5,447 nucleotides of DNA. It comes from Crenotrichaceae bacterium. Lineage in GTDB: Bacteria > Pseudomonadota > Gammaproteobacteria > Methylococcales > DRLZ01. The translations under genes were made by a program, and so were the position numbers. Shown here in pieces: positions 1-5,412 of this stretch (position 1 is its first letter; every line of letters starts with the position of its first letter). A model generated the notes under the pieces. It was not told where the DNA came from, did no database searches, and saw only the letters and a list, made by a program, of their open reading frames with translations. The stretch spans positions 1 to 5,447 of the forward strand of contig DRLZ01000386.1 of the NCBI GenBank assembly GCA_011322755.1. Reading direction: 5' to 3'.

Positions 1-268
1 CAAGATTTTTATTCCAAAGCGGTTGATTCAAACTGGTCACAGCTGTGTGATAACCGAATCCCATAATAAAAAAGGTTGTCAATACATACGCCATCAATAC
101 CCCATGAGTGCTGACGGATGCAAAGTAAGCCGTGGGTGATTCAAGCGCAGGAAAAACACCACTACGTTCCAGTACCTGATACAGTCCCATAAAGCAGGCA
201 ACAATGAAAGCAGCAAATGCCACCCATAGATGACTTAAAGCCAACCTATTCGTGTTGTCATCACTCAT
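1..268 (-). CDS. cbaA: ba3-type cytochrome c oxidase subunit I, N-terminal part (runs off left edge)
   Basis: This is the catalytic subunit of a B-family (ba3-type) heme-copper oxidase, an inner-membrane enzyme that reduces O2 to water and pumps protons. Only the first 89 codons are in the window. They start at the ATG at 268 and read MSDDNTNRLALSHLWVAF. Two hydrophobic segments are visible, at about residues 14-32 and 53-76. The second opens with STHGVLMAYV, whose His55 matches the low-spin heme ligand of the family. The ATG overlaps the end of the subunit II gene by 8 bases (ATGAGTGA), and an AAGGTG ribosome binding site lies 6 bases upstream at 275-280, so translational coupling is likely. 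The copper B ligands and the rest of the protein lie outside the window. The B-family assignment rests on this fragment together with the neighbouring subunit IIa and II genes. Confidence 0.88.
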   Translation of the reverse strand, partial: MSDDNTNRLALSHLWVAFAAFIVACFMGLYQVLERSGVFPALESPTAYFASVSTHGVLMAYVLTTFFIMGFGYHTAVTSLNQPLWNKNL

Positions 269-785
269 CGCTATCACCTTTCTTATTGCTGGATTGTTTC
301 CAGTGTTGTTTGGCTATGACACTAATATTGCTCCACATATGGTCATGACCGCGTCCACAATATTCATTACACAGCACAGGATACAAACCTGGTTTGGGAA
401 AAACAGTGGTTACTTCTGCAACAAAACCGGGAAGAATCATGGTGCTCATATTGGTCATCGGGATATGCACACCATGTAGCACATCAAAACTCACCCAGCG
501 AAAAGTGATTTTGGTGTCTGCAGGAACCTTTATGCTACGGGGAAAAAAACCGTAACGCGCTGCCACCATTCTCACCATAATCGAGCCATCTACGTTTTCT
601 TCTACGCCCAGGTTGTCTTCTGCAAACTCCTTACTCAGGTGCAATCGTGCTGAATCGATTGTTTCAACGTTACTGGGAGCATTGACTCCGTGGATAAATG
701 AGGTTAGTAGTATCACTCCGACAAAAAGTCCGGTCATACCCAGTGACACATAAATCCATTTTCTTTCAAGAGGATCAATATGCAT
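261..785 (-). CDS. cbaB: ba3-type cytochrome c oxidase subunit II (CuA subunit)
   Basis: This subunit receives electrons from cytochrome c at a binuclear CuA centre on the periplasmic side and passes them to subunit I. The 174-aa protein has one N-terminal transmembrane helix at about residues 11-32, with no cleavable signal peptide evident, followed by a cupredoxin domain. The CuA ligands are complete: His104 in DVLHGVH, then CNEYCGRGHDHM giving Cys139, Glu141 (backbone carbonyl), Cys143, His147 and Met150. The short length and single helix fit ba3-type subunit II rather than the longer two-helix A-family form. I chose the ATG at 785 because GAGGTG lies 4 bases upstream; an in-frame TTG at 797 would sit upstream of that site. 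It lies 8 bases after subunit IIa and overlaps subunit I by 8 bases. The C-terminal tail (about 159-174) is polar and looks disordered. Confidence 0.93.
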   Translation of the reverse strand: MHIDPLERKWIYVSLGMTGLFVGVILLTSFIHGVNAPSNVETIDSARLHLSKEFAEDNLGVEENVDGSIMVRMVAARYGFFPRSIKVPADTKITFRWVSFDVLHGVHIPMTNMSTMILPGFVAEVTTVFPKPGLYPVLCNEYCGRGHDHMWSNISVIAKQHWKQSSNKKGDSDE

Positions 786-789
786 AACA

Positions 790-795
790 CACCTC
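790..795 (-). promoter_or_regulatory. Ribosome binding site of subunit II
   Basis: On the minus strand this reads GAGGTG, 4 bases before the ATG at 785. It decides the subunit II start and excludes the upstream TTG at 797. Its first two bases (GA) are also the last two bases of the TGA stop codon of subunit IIa (794-796), so ribosomes finishing IIa are placed directly on the next start. Confidence 0.75.
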
Positions 796-949
796 AATTA
801 ACGATGCCGCGAGGCAAAAACACTCCAAAGTAAAGGAATAACCAGCCGATAGTCATAGCTGCCCCTACCATCAGCATTAACGCCCAGGTTCCCTTGGGAG
901 AGCTCTCAAGTATTTGTTTTCGTTCTTCTTCGCTAAGCGGAGACATCAT
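794..949 (-). CDS. cbaD: Small single-helix subunit IIa of ba3-type cytochrome c oxidase (51 aa)
   Basis: This is a 51-aa protein with a charged N-terminus (SEEERKQ) and one transmembrane helix at about residues 22-43, flanked by a PKG motif before it and PRG after it. From memory, the 34-aa subunit IIa of the Thermus thermophilus ba3 oxidase also begins its helix after PKG and ends with VFFARG; here the end is GVFLPRG, a clear resemblance. In that family, subunit IIa packs beside subunit I and fills the place of the first helix of a two-helix subunit II. It is the first gene of the oxidase operon and ends 8 bases before subunit II. Its TGA stop shares bases with the GAGG ribosome binding site of that gene. 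The start at 949 is supported by GGGAGG at 955-960; the next codon is also ATG and could serve. An in-frame ATG at 970 lies upstream of the binding site and is less likely. Confidence 0.85.
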   Translation of the reverse strand: MMSPLSEEERKQILESSPKGTWALMLMVGAAMTIGWLFLYFGVFLPRGIVN

Positions 950-954
950 TAGTT

Positions 955-960
955 CCTCCC
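955..960 (-). promoter_or_regulatory. Ribosome binding site of subunit IIa
   Basis: On the minus strand this reads GGGAGG, 5 bases before the ATG at 949 and 8 before the second ATG at 946. It is a strong Shine-Dalgarno match and is the main evidence that the 51-aa reading frame is translated from here rather than from the ATG at 970. Confidence 0.8.
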
Positions 961-979
961 TGATATGCATAATGCAAAC

Positions 980-1007
980 GTAATAATTTCAAGTACTGTA
1001 TTGTCAC
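980..1007 (-). promoter_or_regulatory. Candidate sigma-70 promoter for the oxidase operon
   Basis: On the minus strand, GTGACA at 1007-1002 matches five of six bases of the -35 consensus. TATTAC at 985-980 matches four of six bases of the -10 consensus, with a 16-base spacer. Transcription would begin near 973, giving a leader of about 24 bases before the subunit IIa start, a sensible distance that includes the ribosome binding site. The assignment is by eye and the -10 match is mediocre. Another promoter farther upstream is possible. Confidence 0.35.
994..1004 (+). repeat. 11-base direct repeat, left copy (TACTGTATTGT)
   Basis: TACTGTATTGT occurs here and again at 1278-1288, both on the plus strand. 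The bases after it are CAC here and GAC there, and AATAAT precedes both at slightly different distance. This copy lies largely in the spacer of the candidate oxidase promoter and reaches into its -35 element, so a bound protein could affect that promoter. A chance match of this length in an AT-rich region of this size is uncommon but not negligible. Confidence 0.45.
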
Positions 1008-1200
1008 ATGATTAATGTTGCTGTTAACAATTTTGTTCTTGGAGGACTTCACCCTCCCCATGCTACTCTAACGTTTGTTGAACCGGCTTGTAAATGATGG
1101 ATCTAATTGACATTTATAAATAGATGGTGTTAGCGGTGCGGCAATGATAAAGAAACTGGGTCAAACTACACAAATTAATGGCAAAACAGAGGATTAATTT

Positions 1201-1290
1201 ATGATGTTACGTTCTCTTAATGATGTAAGGTTAAAGTACTTTATCATGGCAATGCCTTTCCCTAAAACTGAAATAATTACTGTATTGTGA
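1201..1290 (+). CDS. Doubtful 29-aa small ORF upstream of the MFS transporter
   Basis: A 29-codon frame starts with two ATG codons (MMLRSLNDVRLKY) and ends with TGA at 1288-1290, 41 bases before the transporter start. GAGG at 1189-1192 is a fair ribosome binding site, 8 bases upstream. A 17-codon frame at 1144-1197 (MIKKLGQTTQINGKTED) lies directly upstream in the same frame, separated by one TAA and one further codon. I recognise neither peptide. They could be a leader peptide, the remains of a broken small gene, or chance. Its right end also overlaps one copy of the 11-base repeat, which argues for caution. Confidence 0.2.
   Translation: MMLRSLNDVRLKYFIMAMPFPKTEIITVL
1278..1288 (+). repeat. 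11-base direct repeat, right copy (TACTGTATTGT)
   Basis: This is the second copy of the motif at 994-1004, ending 43 bases before the MFS transporter start. With one copy near each divergent gene, the pair could be binding sites for a shared regulator. Neither copy is a full palindrome, and I do not recognise the motif as a known operator. Confidence 0.45.
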
Positions 1291-1331
1291 CCAATAAGTA
1301 GCACAAGTAATCCGCTTAATCAGAGACTCAG

Positions 1332-2597
1332 ATGAGAACAAAAAAGATAGTACCATGGGTAATGTGGGGAATTTCCACTCTGTATTTCTTTTTTGATTTT
1401 ATCAATCAAGTTATCCCTGCCGCCCTTGGTACTCAGCTGCGTGCAGCTTTTCACGTTGATGCCAGTACGTTTGGTTTGATCTCATCCTGTTATTTTTATT
1501 CCTATGCGATTCTGCAAATACCTGTTGGCCTAACAGTTGACCGTTTCGGCCCGCGCCGACCACTGGCTGCTGCCGCACTCATTGCGGGAACTGGCTGTCT
1601 GTTATTTTCCATGGCCAGTTCGCCGGTTATAGCGGCAATAACTCGCATGGTTGTGGGTGCAGGTGCGGCTTTTTCCTTTGTCTCTTGTTTAAAACTGGCT
1701 GCCAACTGGTTTCCGGCAAATCGCTTCGCGACCATTGTGGGGTTAACCAATGTTGTGGGAATGTTGGGCGCAGTGAGTGGAGAGGGGCCGATTTCAAAAC
1801 TGGGTGAGAGTCTGGGCTGGCGAGAAACTATCTGGCTGGTTGCCGCATTTGGATTGTCGTTAGCTCTGATTATTTTCCTGTTTGTACGCGATCAACCTGA
1901 GCCAACGATCAATCGCGGCTCCTCTACTCTCAGTTCACATATCCTGACTGATCTGAGCTATCTACTGTCACAAAGAGATGCATGGTTTGCTGGAATCTAT
2001 GCCGCGACCATTAACACCAGCTTTATCGCTTTTGGTGCATTATGGGGTACGCTTTTCATCCAGGCCAGATTTCAGATTAGCCAGGCACACGCTGCAGCGA
2101 TGGTATCCATCCTGTTCATTGGCGCAATCCCCGGCAGTTTCTTTTTTGGCTGGTTTGCTGATCGCATACAAGGCTTTAAATTACCGATGGCAATTGGCGC
2201 TTCCGGTGGTCTGATGAGTATGGCTCTATTGCTCTATGTGCCGGATCTGTCAGTATGGATTGTTGATGGATTGCTTTTTTTACTCGGTTTTTTTTGCAGC
2301 AGCAATGTACTGGCTTATGCCAGCAATGCAAGAACTGGGGCACTTGATGCCGAGGGCACATCACTGGGTTTCACCAATACCTGGTTAATCGGCGGAAGTG
2401 CATTGTTTCAACCCCTGATTGGATGGTTGCTGCAACAAAACCCGAGCGTGCAGCAACAAGAGTCTATCCACCATTTATCCCTGGCGGATTTTCAAATACC
2501 CTTAACGACCATTGTCATCAGCCTTTTTATTGCTCTGATCATGAGTTTGCTGATTAAAGACAGATACCACATTCATACACTGGCAGATCAATCATGA
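1332..2597 (+). CDS. MFS transporter, 12 transmembrane helices, coupled to glutamate decarboxylase
   Basis: This is a 421-aa inner-membrane secondary carrier of the major facilitator superfamily, of normal family length. Hydrophobic segments through the whole protein fit 12 helices in two halves, with a polar central loop at about residues 187-215. The superfamily signature between helices 2 and 3 is clear: GLTVDRFGPRR at residues 66-76. A degenerate copy, GWFADRI, lies at 273-279 between helices 8 and 9. LKLAANWFPANRFA at about 120-133 resembles the helix 4-5 region of anion and organic-solute carriers. The first ATG is followed by a short basic N-terminus (RTKK) and then helix 1, which suits an MFS start, although the ribosome binding site is weak. 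The stop overlaps the decarboxylase start by ATGA, so the two are probably made together. By context it may carry glutamate, GABA or a related amino acid. It is not a GadC homologue, since GadC belongs to the APC superfamily. The substrate cannot be read from the sequence. Confidence 0.9.
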   Translation: MRTKKIVPWVMWGISTLYFFFDFINQVIPAALGTQLRAAFHVDASTFGLISSCYFYSYAILQIPVGLTVDRFGPRRPLAAAALIAGTGCLLFSMASSPVIAAITRMVVGAGAAFSFVSCLKLAANWFPANRFATIVGLTNVVGMLGAVSGEGPISKLGESLGWRETIWLVAAFGLSLALIIFLFVRDQPEPTINRGSSTLSSHILTDLSYLLSQRDAWFAGIYAATINTSFIAFGALWGTLFIQARFQISQAHAAAMVSILFIGAIPGSFFFGWFADRIQGFKLPMAIGASGGLMSMALLLYVPDLSVWIVDGLLFLLGFFCSSNVLAYASNARTGALDAEGTSLGFTNTWLIGGSALFQPLIGWLLQQNPSVQQQESIHHLSLADFQIPLTTIVISLFIALIMSLLIKDRYHIHTLADQS

Positions 2598-4024
2598 AGT
2601 TTACCCAAACACTTAAATCACTGTTCCGACCTGCAAAACAGGAAGAAAGCCCTTACCTGACGCCTGTTTATGGTGGACGTTGGGATACGCAGCCAATTGA
2701 AAAAAATCGCTTACCGGAAGATTCATTGCTCCCCACAGTAGCCTTTCGAATCGTCGCTGACGAGATGAATCTGGAAGGCAATCCGGCGCTGAATCTGGCA
2801 ACTTTCGTGACAACCTGGATGGAACCGGAAGCTGATGAGCTGATCAAAATCGGCGCAACCAAAAATCTGATTGATGAAGATGAATATCCACAGTTAAAAG
2901 TCATCGAAGACCGCATTATTCGCATGCAAGCCAACCTGTTTAATGTCCCTGAAGATTGCGAGCCGACAGGTGTGACAACAATTGGCTCATCAGAAGCCAT
3001 TATGCTGGCATTGTTGGCGCACAAATGGACCTGGCGCAAAAAACGCCAGGAGGCCGGGTTAGATGACGCTCATCCAAATATTATTTTCGGCGCCGACGTG
3101 CATACTTGCTGGGAAAAATTCGCCCGTTATTTCGATGTTGAGATGAAGGTCATTCCCTTACAGAATAACAAATATACAATCAATGCCGATGATGTTGCCC
3201 CCTTACTGGATGACAATACCATTGCTGTCGGCGTGATTGCCGGCACCACGTTTACTGGCCAGATCGATGATATTCAAAGCATTAACGATTTATTACTACA
3301 GCACAAGTCAACAACCGGAATGGACATCCCAATTCATGTTGATGCTGCCAGTGGCGGTTTTGTATTGCCTTTTTACCAATCTGATTTTATCTGGGATTTC
3401 AGACTGGAACAGGTGAGAAGCATTAATGTCTCTAATCACAAATTTGGACTTGTCTATGCCGGTATGGGATCGGTTATTTTTAAGGACACCTCCGATCTAC
3501 CGCATGAACTACCTTTCGAAATCAATTACTTGGGTGGTTCAATGCAAAACTACAGTCTCAATTTCTCCAAAGGCAGCTCCAACCTGCTGGCACAATACTA
3601 CATGTTTCTCAGACTGGGACAATCAGGGTATCGAAAAATTATCAACTCGGTGATGAGTAACGCACAATACATGGAGCAACAGCTGGTTAAATCCGGTTTT
3701 TTCGAGATACTGACTGATGCTGAATTTTTACCAACTGTCGTGGTCAGGCTGATTGACGACTCACACTATAGCGTTTATCAAATTTCTGATGAATTAAGAA
3801 AGTTCGGCTGGATTGTCCCTGCCTATTCTCTACCACCCAATGCACACAATGTTGATGTGTTGCGCATGGTCGTCAAGGAAAACTTCAGCCGTGATCTTGC
3901 TGATAAGCTTCTCAGTGATATCATCACTGTAATCAATCAGTTAAAGAATAATACACCTGGAACCAGGAGTGTTGAACCAGCCGAGAGGACGACATGCAAG
4001 ACGACACCTCATGGCCCGTGTTAG
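2594..4024 (+). CDS. gad: Glutamate decarboxylase, PLP-dependent (group II decarboxylase)
   Basis: This enzyme converts L-glutamate to GABA and CO2 in the cytoplasm and consumes a proton. The 476-aa protein aligns by eye along its length with E. coli GadB (466 aa). The N-terminal region has NLATF at about 67-71 followed by TTWMEPEADELI. TIGSSEAIM at 129-137 supplies the cofactor phosphate-binding serines, TTFTG lies at 218-222, and HVDAASGGF at 248-256 carries Asp250, which contacts the pyridine nitrogen. SNHKFG at 280-285 carries Lys283, the Schiff-base lysine (Lys276 in E. coli). YLGG and NFSKGSS follow at 312-329. All key cofactor residues are present, so activity is expected. The start is the ATG inside ATGA at the transporter stop; there is no good ribosome binding site, which fits coupling. 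The last 25 or so residues (NNTPGTRSVEPAER onward) do not resemble the E. coli tail, whose penultimate His465 closes the active site at neutral pH. A His at 473 is present, but equivalence is unproven. The gene converges on the channel gene with a 4-base overlap. Confidence 0.95.
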   Translation: MKFTQTLKSLFRPAKQEESPYLTPVYGGRWDTQPIEKNRLPEDSLLPTVAFRIVADEMNLEGNPALNLATFVTTWMEPEADELIKIGATKNLIDEDEYPQLKVIEDRIIRMQANLFNVPEDCEPTGVTTIGSSEAIMLALLAHKWTWRKKRQEAGLDDAHPNIIFGADVHTCWEKFARYFDVEMKVIPLQNNKYTINADDVAPLLDDNTIAVGVIAGTTFTGQIDDIQSINDLLLQHKSTTGMDIPIHVDAASGGFVLPFYQSDFIWDFRLEQVRSINVSNHKFGLVYAGMGSVIFKDTSDLPHELPFEINYLGGSMQNYSLNFSKGSSNLLAQYYMFLRLGQSGYRKIINSVMSNAQYMEQQLVKSGFFEILTDAEFLPTVVVRLIDDSHYSVYQISDELRKFGWIVPAYSLPPNAHNVDVLRMVVKENFSRDLADKLLSDIITVINQLKNNTPGTRSVEPAERTTCKTTPHGPC

Positions 4025-4038
4025 TCATCGAAGTCTGA
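3994..4038 (+). pseudogene. Possible start of a lost downstream gene (14 codons)
   Basis: Inside the last 31 bases of the decarboxylase gene, in another frame, an ATG at 3994 is preceded by GAGAGG at 3983-3988 with a 5-base spacer, a good ribosome binding site. The frame reads MQDDTSWPVLVIEV and stops at TGA 4036-4038. Such a spaced site at the end of an operon gene is what the start of a third gene would look like, and here it meets the end of the convergent channel gene. It may be the stump of a truncated gene, or chance. I do not recognise the peptide. Confidence 0.2.
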
Positions 4039-5283
4039 TGATGCCTGCGCTGGACTTCGAGAATTAAGATTGTCAGGAAATGCCGAATCAGGAACTTCCT
4101 TGATATAAATATCCTGTTGTGGAAAAGGAATACCTATTTCCGCCTCCTTTAGTGCATCCCAGATGGAAAACATGACATCGGATTTGATCTTGAGCCGTTC
4201 GGATTGGCGAGTCACGATGGCAAAATACTCGATCCGGAAATTGACCGAGGAATCGCCAAACTCGGTGAGCAAGACGCGTGGCGGTCGAAGCTGGGATACT
4301 GCTGGTTTCATGGAAATTGCCTCTTCAATCACCTGTTTTGCCCGATGTGGATCGTTCTGGTAGCGTATACCGACCACGAATACGGTACGCACCAAGCTAT
4401 CCGACAAGGTCCAGTTGATCACAGGATTGGTAATCAACTGGGCATTAGGAATAATGACATCCTGGTTGTCCCAGGTAGTTAGGGTCAAGGATCTCATGCC
4501 GATTCGTTTAATACGCCCCTGGTGGTCGCCTGTTGTCACCCAATCTTCAGTACGGACTGGGCGTTCTGCCAGTAGAATGAGGCCGCTGATGAAATTGTTC
4601 GCAATATTCTGCAGTCCGAAACCGATGCCCACGCCCAGTGCACCGGCAAATACTGTCAAACTGGTCAGGTCAATACCCAGTAGATTCAGAGCCAGCAGCA
4701 AGCCGAACACAATAATGGCGTACTGGGTAAAGACTGATAAACTGTTGCGCAACCCCCGATCTCTGATCTTCAGGTAGAGCAAATCATATGTGAGATGTCG
4801 GCTCCAGCTACCGAGATAGGGAATGAGGAAAGTCAACACCAATGTCCCGAACAAGTGCATCAGTGTCACGCTGTGCCCGTTAACTGTGAACAGTGTGTTG
4901 CCCAGTTTGTTCTGTGTAAAACTGATCAGATCCGTACCAGTGCTCCAGGTGGCAAGCAACATCAGTAACCACAGGAAAAGCAGTAACAGAACAACATTGA
5001 CAAGATGCTGTATCAGATCGATGACAGCCTGTTTTGAGCGAGAATGCACTCGCTGTCGCCAGTGATTCAAGGCATCCATGATCAGGTGCCGTAACACCAC
5101 CCAGATCATCATCAGTGCCAGGAATTGTGCTAGCTGCCTGGCCAGGAACCAGGCCAGGTTGATATAGCCAATCAGGCCAATCACTGCTGTAGCCAGTATG
5201 GTCAGTGGAATCGCAAAGCTCAACAAAGCGACCAGGCGCGGCCAAAAGGCACTCCGCCATTCTGCTTGCATGCGTAACACCAT
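4021..5283 (-). CDS. MscS-family mechanosensitive ion channel
   Basis: This 420-aa inner-membrane channel belongs to the small-conductance mechanosensitive family, which opens under membrane tension and releases solutes during osmotic downshock. About six hydrophobic segments are visible, near residues 15-42, 45-69, 88-112, 138-157, 183-203 and 207-240. The last is the pore-lining helix, rich in Gly and Ala, with the hallmark GALGVGIGFGLQNIANNFISG at about 214-234. The soluble beta domain follows (RPVRTEDWV, then IPNAQLITNPVINW at 278-291) and then the alpha/beta vestibule, ending in IPFPQQDIYIKE at 385-396. The protein is longer than E. coli MscS (about 286 aa) because of extra N-terminal helices. 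The C-terminal tail from about 398 is polar and acidic. The ATG at 5283 has no strong ribosome binding site; Met5 at 5271 is an alternative. It is transcribed toward gad and shares 4 bases with its end. Confidence 0.93.
   Translation of the reverse strand: MVLRMQAEWRSAFWPRLVALLSFAIPLTILATAVIGLIGYINLAWFLARQLAQFLALMMIWVVLRHLIMDALNHWRQRVHSRSKQAVIDLIQHLVNVVLLLLFLWLLMLLATWSTGTDLISFTQNKLGNTLFTVNGHSVTLMHLFGTLVLTFLIPYLGSWSRHLTYDLLYLKIRDRGLRNSLSVFTQYAIIVFGLLLALNLLGIDLTSLTVFAGALGVGIGFGLQNIANNFISGLILLAERPVRTEDWVTTGDHQGRIKRIGMRSLTLTTWDNQDVIIPNAQLITNPVINWTLSDSLVRTVFVVGIRYQNDPHRAKQVIEEAISMKPAVSQLRPPRVLLTEFGDSSVNFRIEYFAIVTRQSERLKIKSDVMFSIWDALKEAEIGIPFPQQDIYIKEVPDSAFPDNLNSRSPAQASSDFDD
4028..4060. repeat. Inverted repeat at the convergent gene junction, possible terminator or attenuating hairpin
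   Basis: The arms TCGAAGTC (4028-4035) and GACTTCGA (4053-4060) are perfect 8-base complements separated by 17 bases; two further G-U pairs could extend the stem inward in plus-strand RNA. The repeat begins 3 bases after the decarboxylase stop and lies within the last codons of the channel gene. There is no T-run on either side, so it does not fit a standard Rho-independent terminator. It could still end or stabilise the decarboxylase transcript, since the two genes leave no other room between them. Confidence 0.45.
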
Positions 5284-5328
5284 CAGCTTGCGCAGGTGCA
5301 GACTTAAATCCCTTTGGGTTTTATTCCC

Positions 5329-5342
5329 CGCCGCTTGCGGCG
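5329..5342. repeat. GC-rich hairpin upstream of the channel gene, REP-like
   Basis: CGCCG and CGGCG form a perfect 5-base stem around CTTG (or 6 bases around TT). Immediately to the left, GGG and CCC flank TTTTATT (5316-5328), which could form a second small hairpin next to it. CCCCGCCGCTTGCGGCG resembles half-symmetrical GC palindromes that occur as intergenic repeats in gammaproteobacteria, but the right-hand GGGG that would complete a longer palindrome is absent (TAAG instead). It sits about 50 bases upstream of the channel start, inside its likely leader. Only one copy is in the window. Confidence 0.4.
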
Positions 5343-5398
5343 TAAGATGCTTGTGTGAGCGAATATATACATAAGAGTCATAATGTTACTGTACTAAT

Positions 5399-5412
5399 AT
5401 ACCATTTGGTAT
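5399..5412. repeat. Short palindrome ATACCA-TT-TGGTAT, possible operator
   Basis: This is a perfect 6-base inverted repeat with a 2-base centre, in an AT-rich stretch about 116 bases upstream of the channel start. It could be a regulator half-site pair for the channel gene or for a gene beyond the right edge. I do not recognise it as a known operator. The remainder of 5343-5447 holds no ORF, tRNA or clear promoter that I can support. Confidence 0.3.

Larger units (their letters stand above)
950..1331. other. Divergent intergenic region between oxidase operon and MFS-decarboxylase operon
   Basis: This 382-base stretch separates two divergent operons and must hold both promoters. It is AT-rich and has no convincing protein gene. 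It contains the oxidase ribosome binding site and candidate promoter (955-1007), a short palindrome TGCATAATGCA at 966-976, a weak hairpin with GGAGG and CCTCC arms near 1041-1058, and an 11-base direct repeat with copies at 994-1004 and 1278-1288. It also holds two tiny in-frame ORFs at 1144-1197 and 1201-1290. For the rightward operon I found no convincing promoter: a perfect TTGACA at 1107-1112 has no good -10 partner at normal spacing. The start at 1332 is preceded only by a weak purine stretch (CAGAGA). Confidence 0.7.

Noticed and set aside
252..479. Plus-strand 75-aa frame across the oxidase subunit II gene
   Set aside because: It is antisense to a gene with complete CuA ligands, and the peptide shows no recognisable family.
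786..797. Upstream TTG start for oxidase subunit II at 797, giving four extra residues
   Set aside because: The GAGGTG ribosome binding site lies between this TTG and the ATG at 785, so the ATG is the better start.
950..970. Upstream in-frame ATG at 970 for subunit IIa
   Set aside because: It lies before the strong GGGAGG site and has no such site of its own; it would also be almost at the predicted transcription start.
994..1013. LexA-type box starting at TACTGTAT
   Set aside because: The second half (CAG at the required distance) is missing in both copies of the motif.
1094..1123. Nine-codon ORF MMDLIDIYK
   Set aside because: It has no ribosome binding site and is short enough to be chance.
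1107..1135. Promoter for the transporter operon based on the perfect TTGACA at 1107-1112
   Set aside because: At 16-18 bases downstream the sequence is GTTAGC, TTAGCG or TAGCGG, none a credible -10 element, so a functional promoter here cannot be supported.
2668..3039. Minus-strand 123-aa frame inside the glutamate decarboxylase gene
   Set aside because: It is an antisense shadow of a highly conserved coding region with no motif or ribosome binding site to support it.
4415..4777. Plus-strand 120-aa frame inside the channel gene
   Set aside because: It is antisense to the conserved MscS pore and beta domain; its composition looks like a reversed coding frame.
4880..5260. Minus-strand 126-aa frame overlapping the channel gene in another phase
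   Set aside because: The channel frame carries clear transmembrane segments over the same bases, and the alternative peptide has none and no family resemblance.
5284..5380. N-terminal extension of the channel protein through the upstream hairpin
   Set aside because: The frame stays open back to an in-frame TAA, but there is no ATG, GTG or TTG to begin it, and the hairpin sequence looks non-coding.
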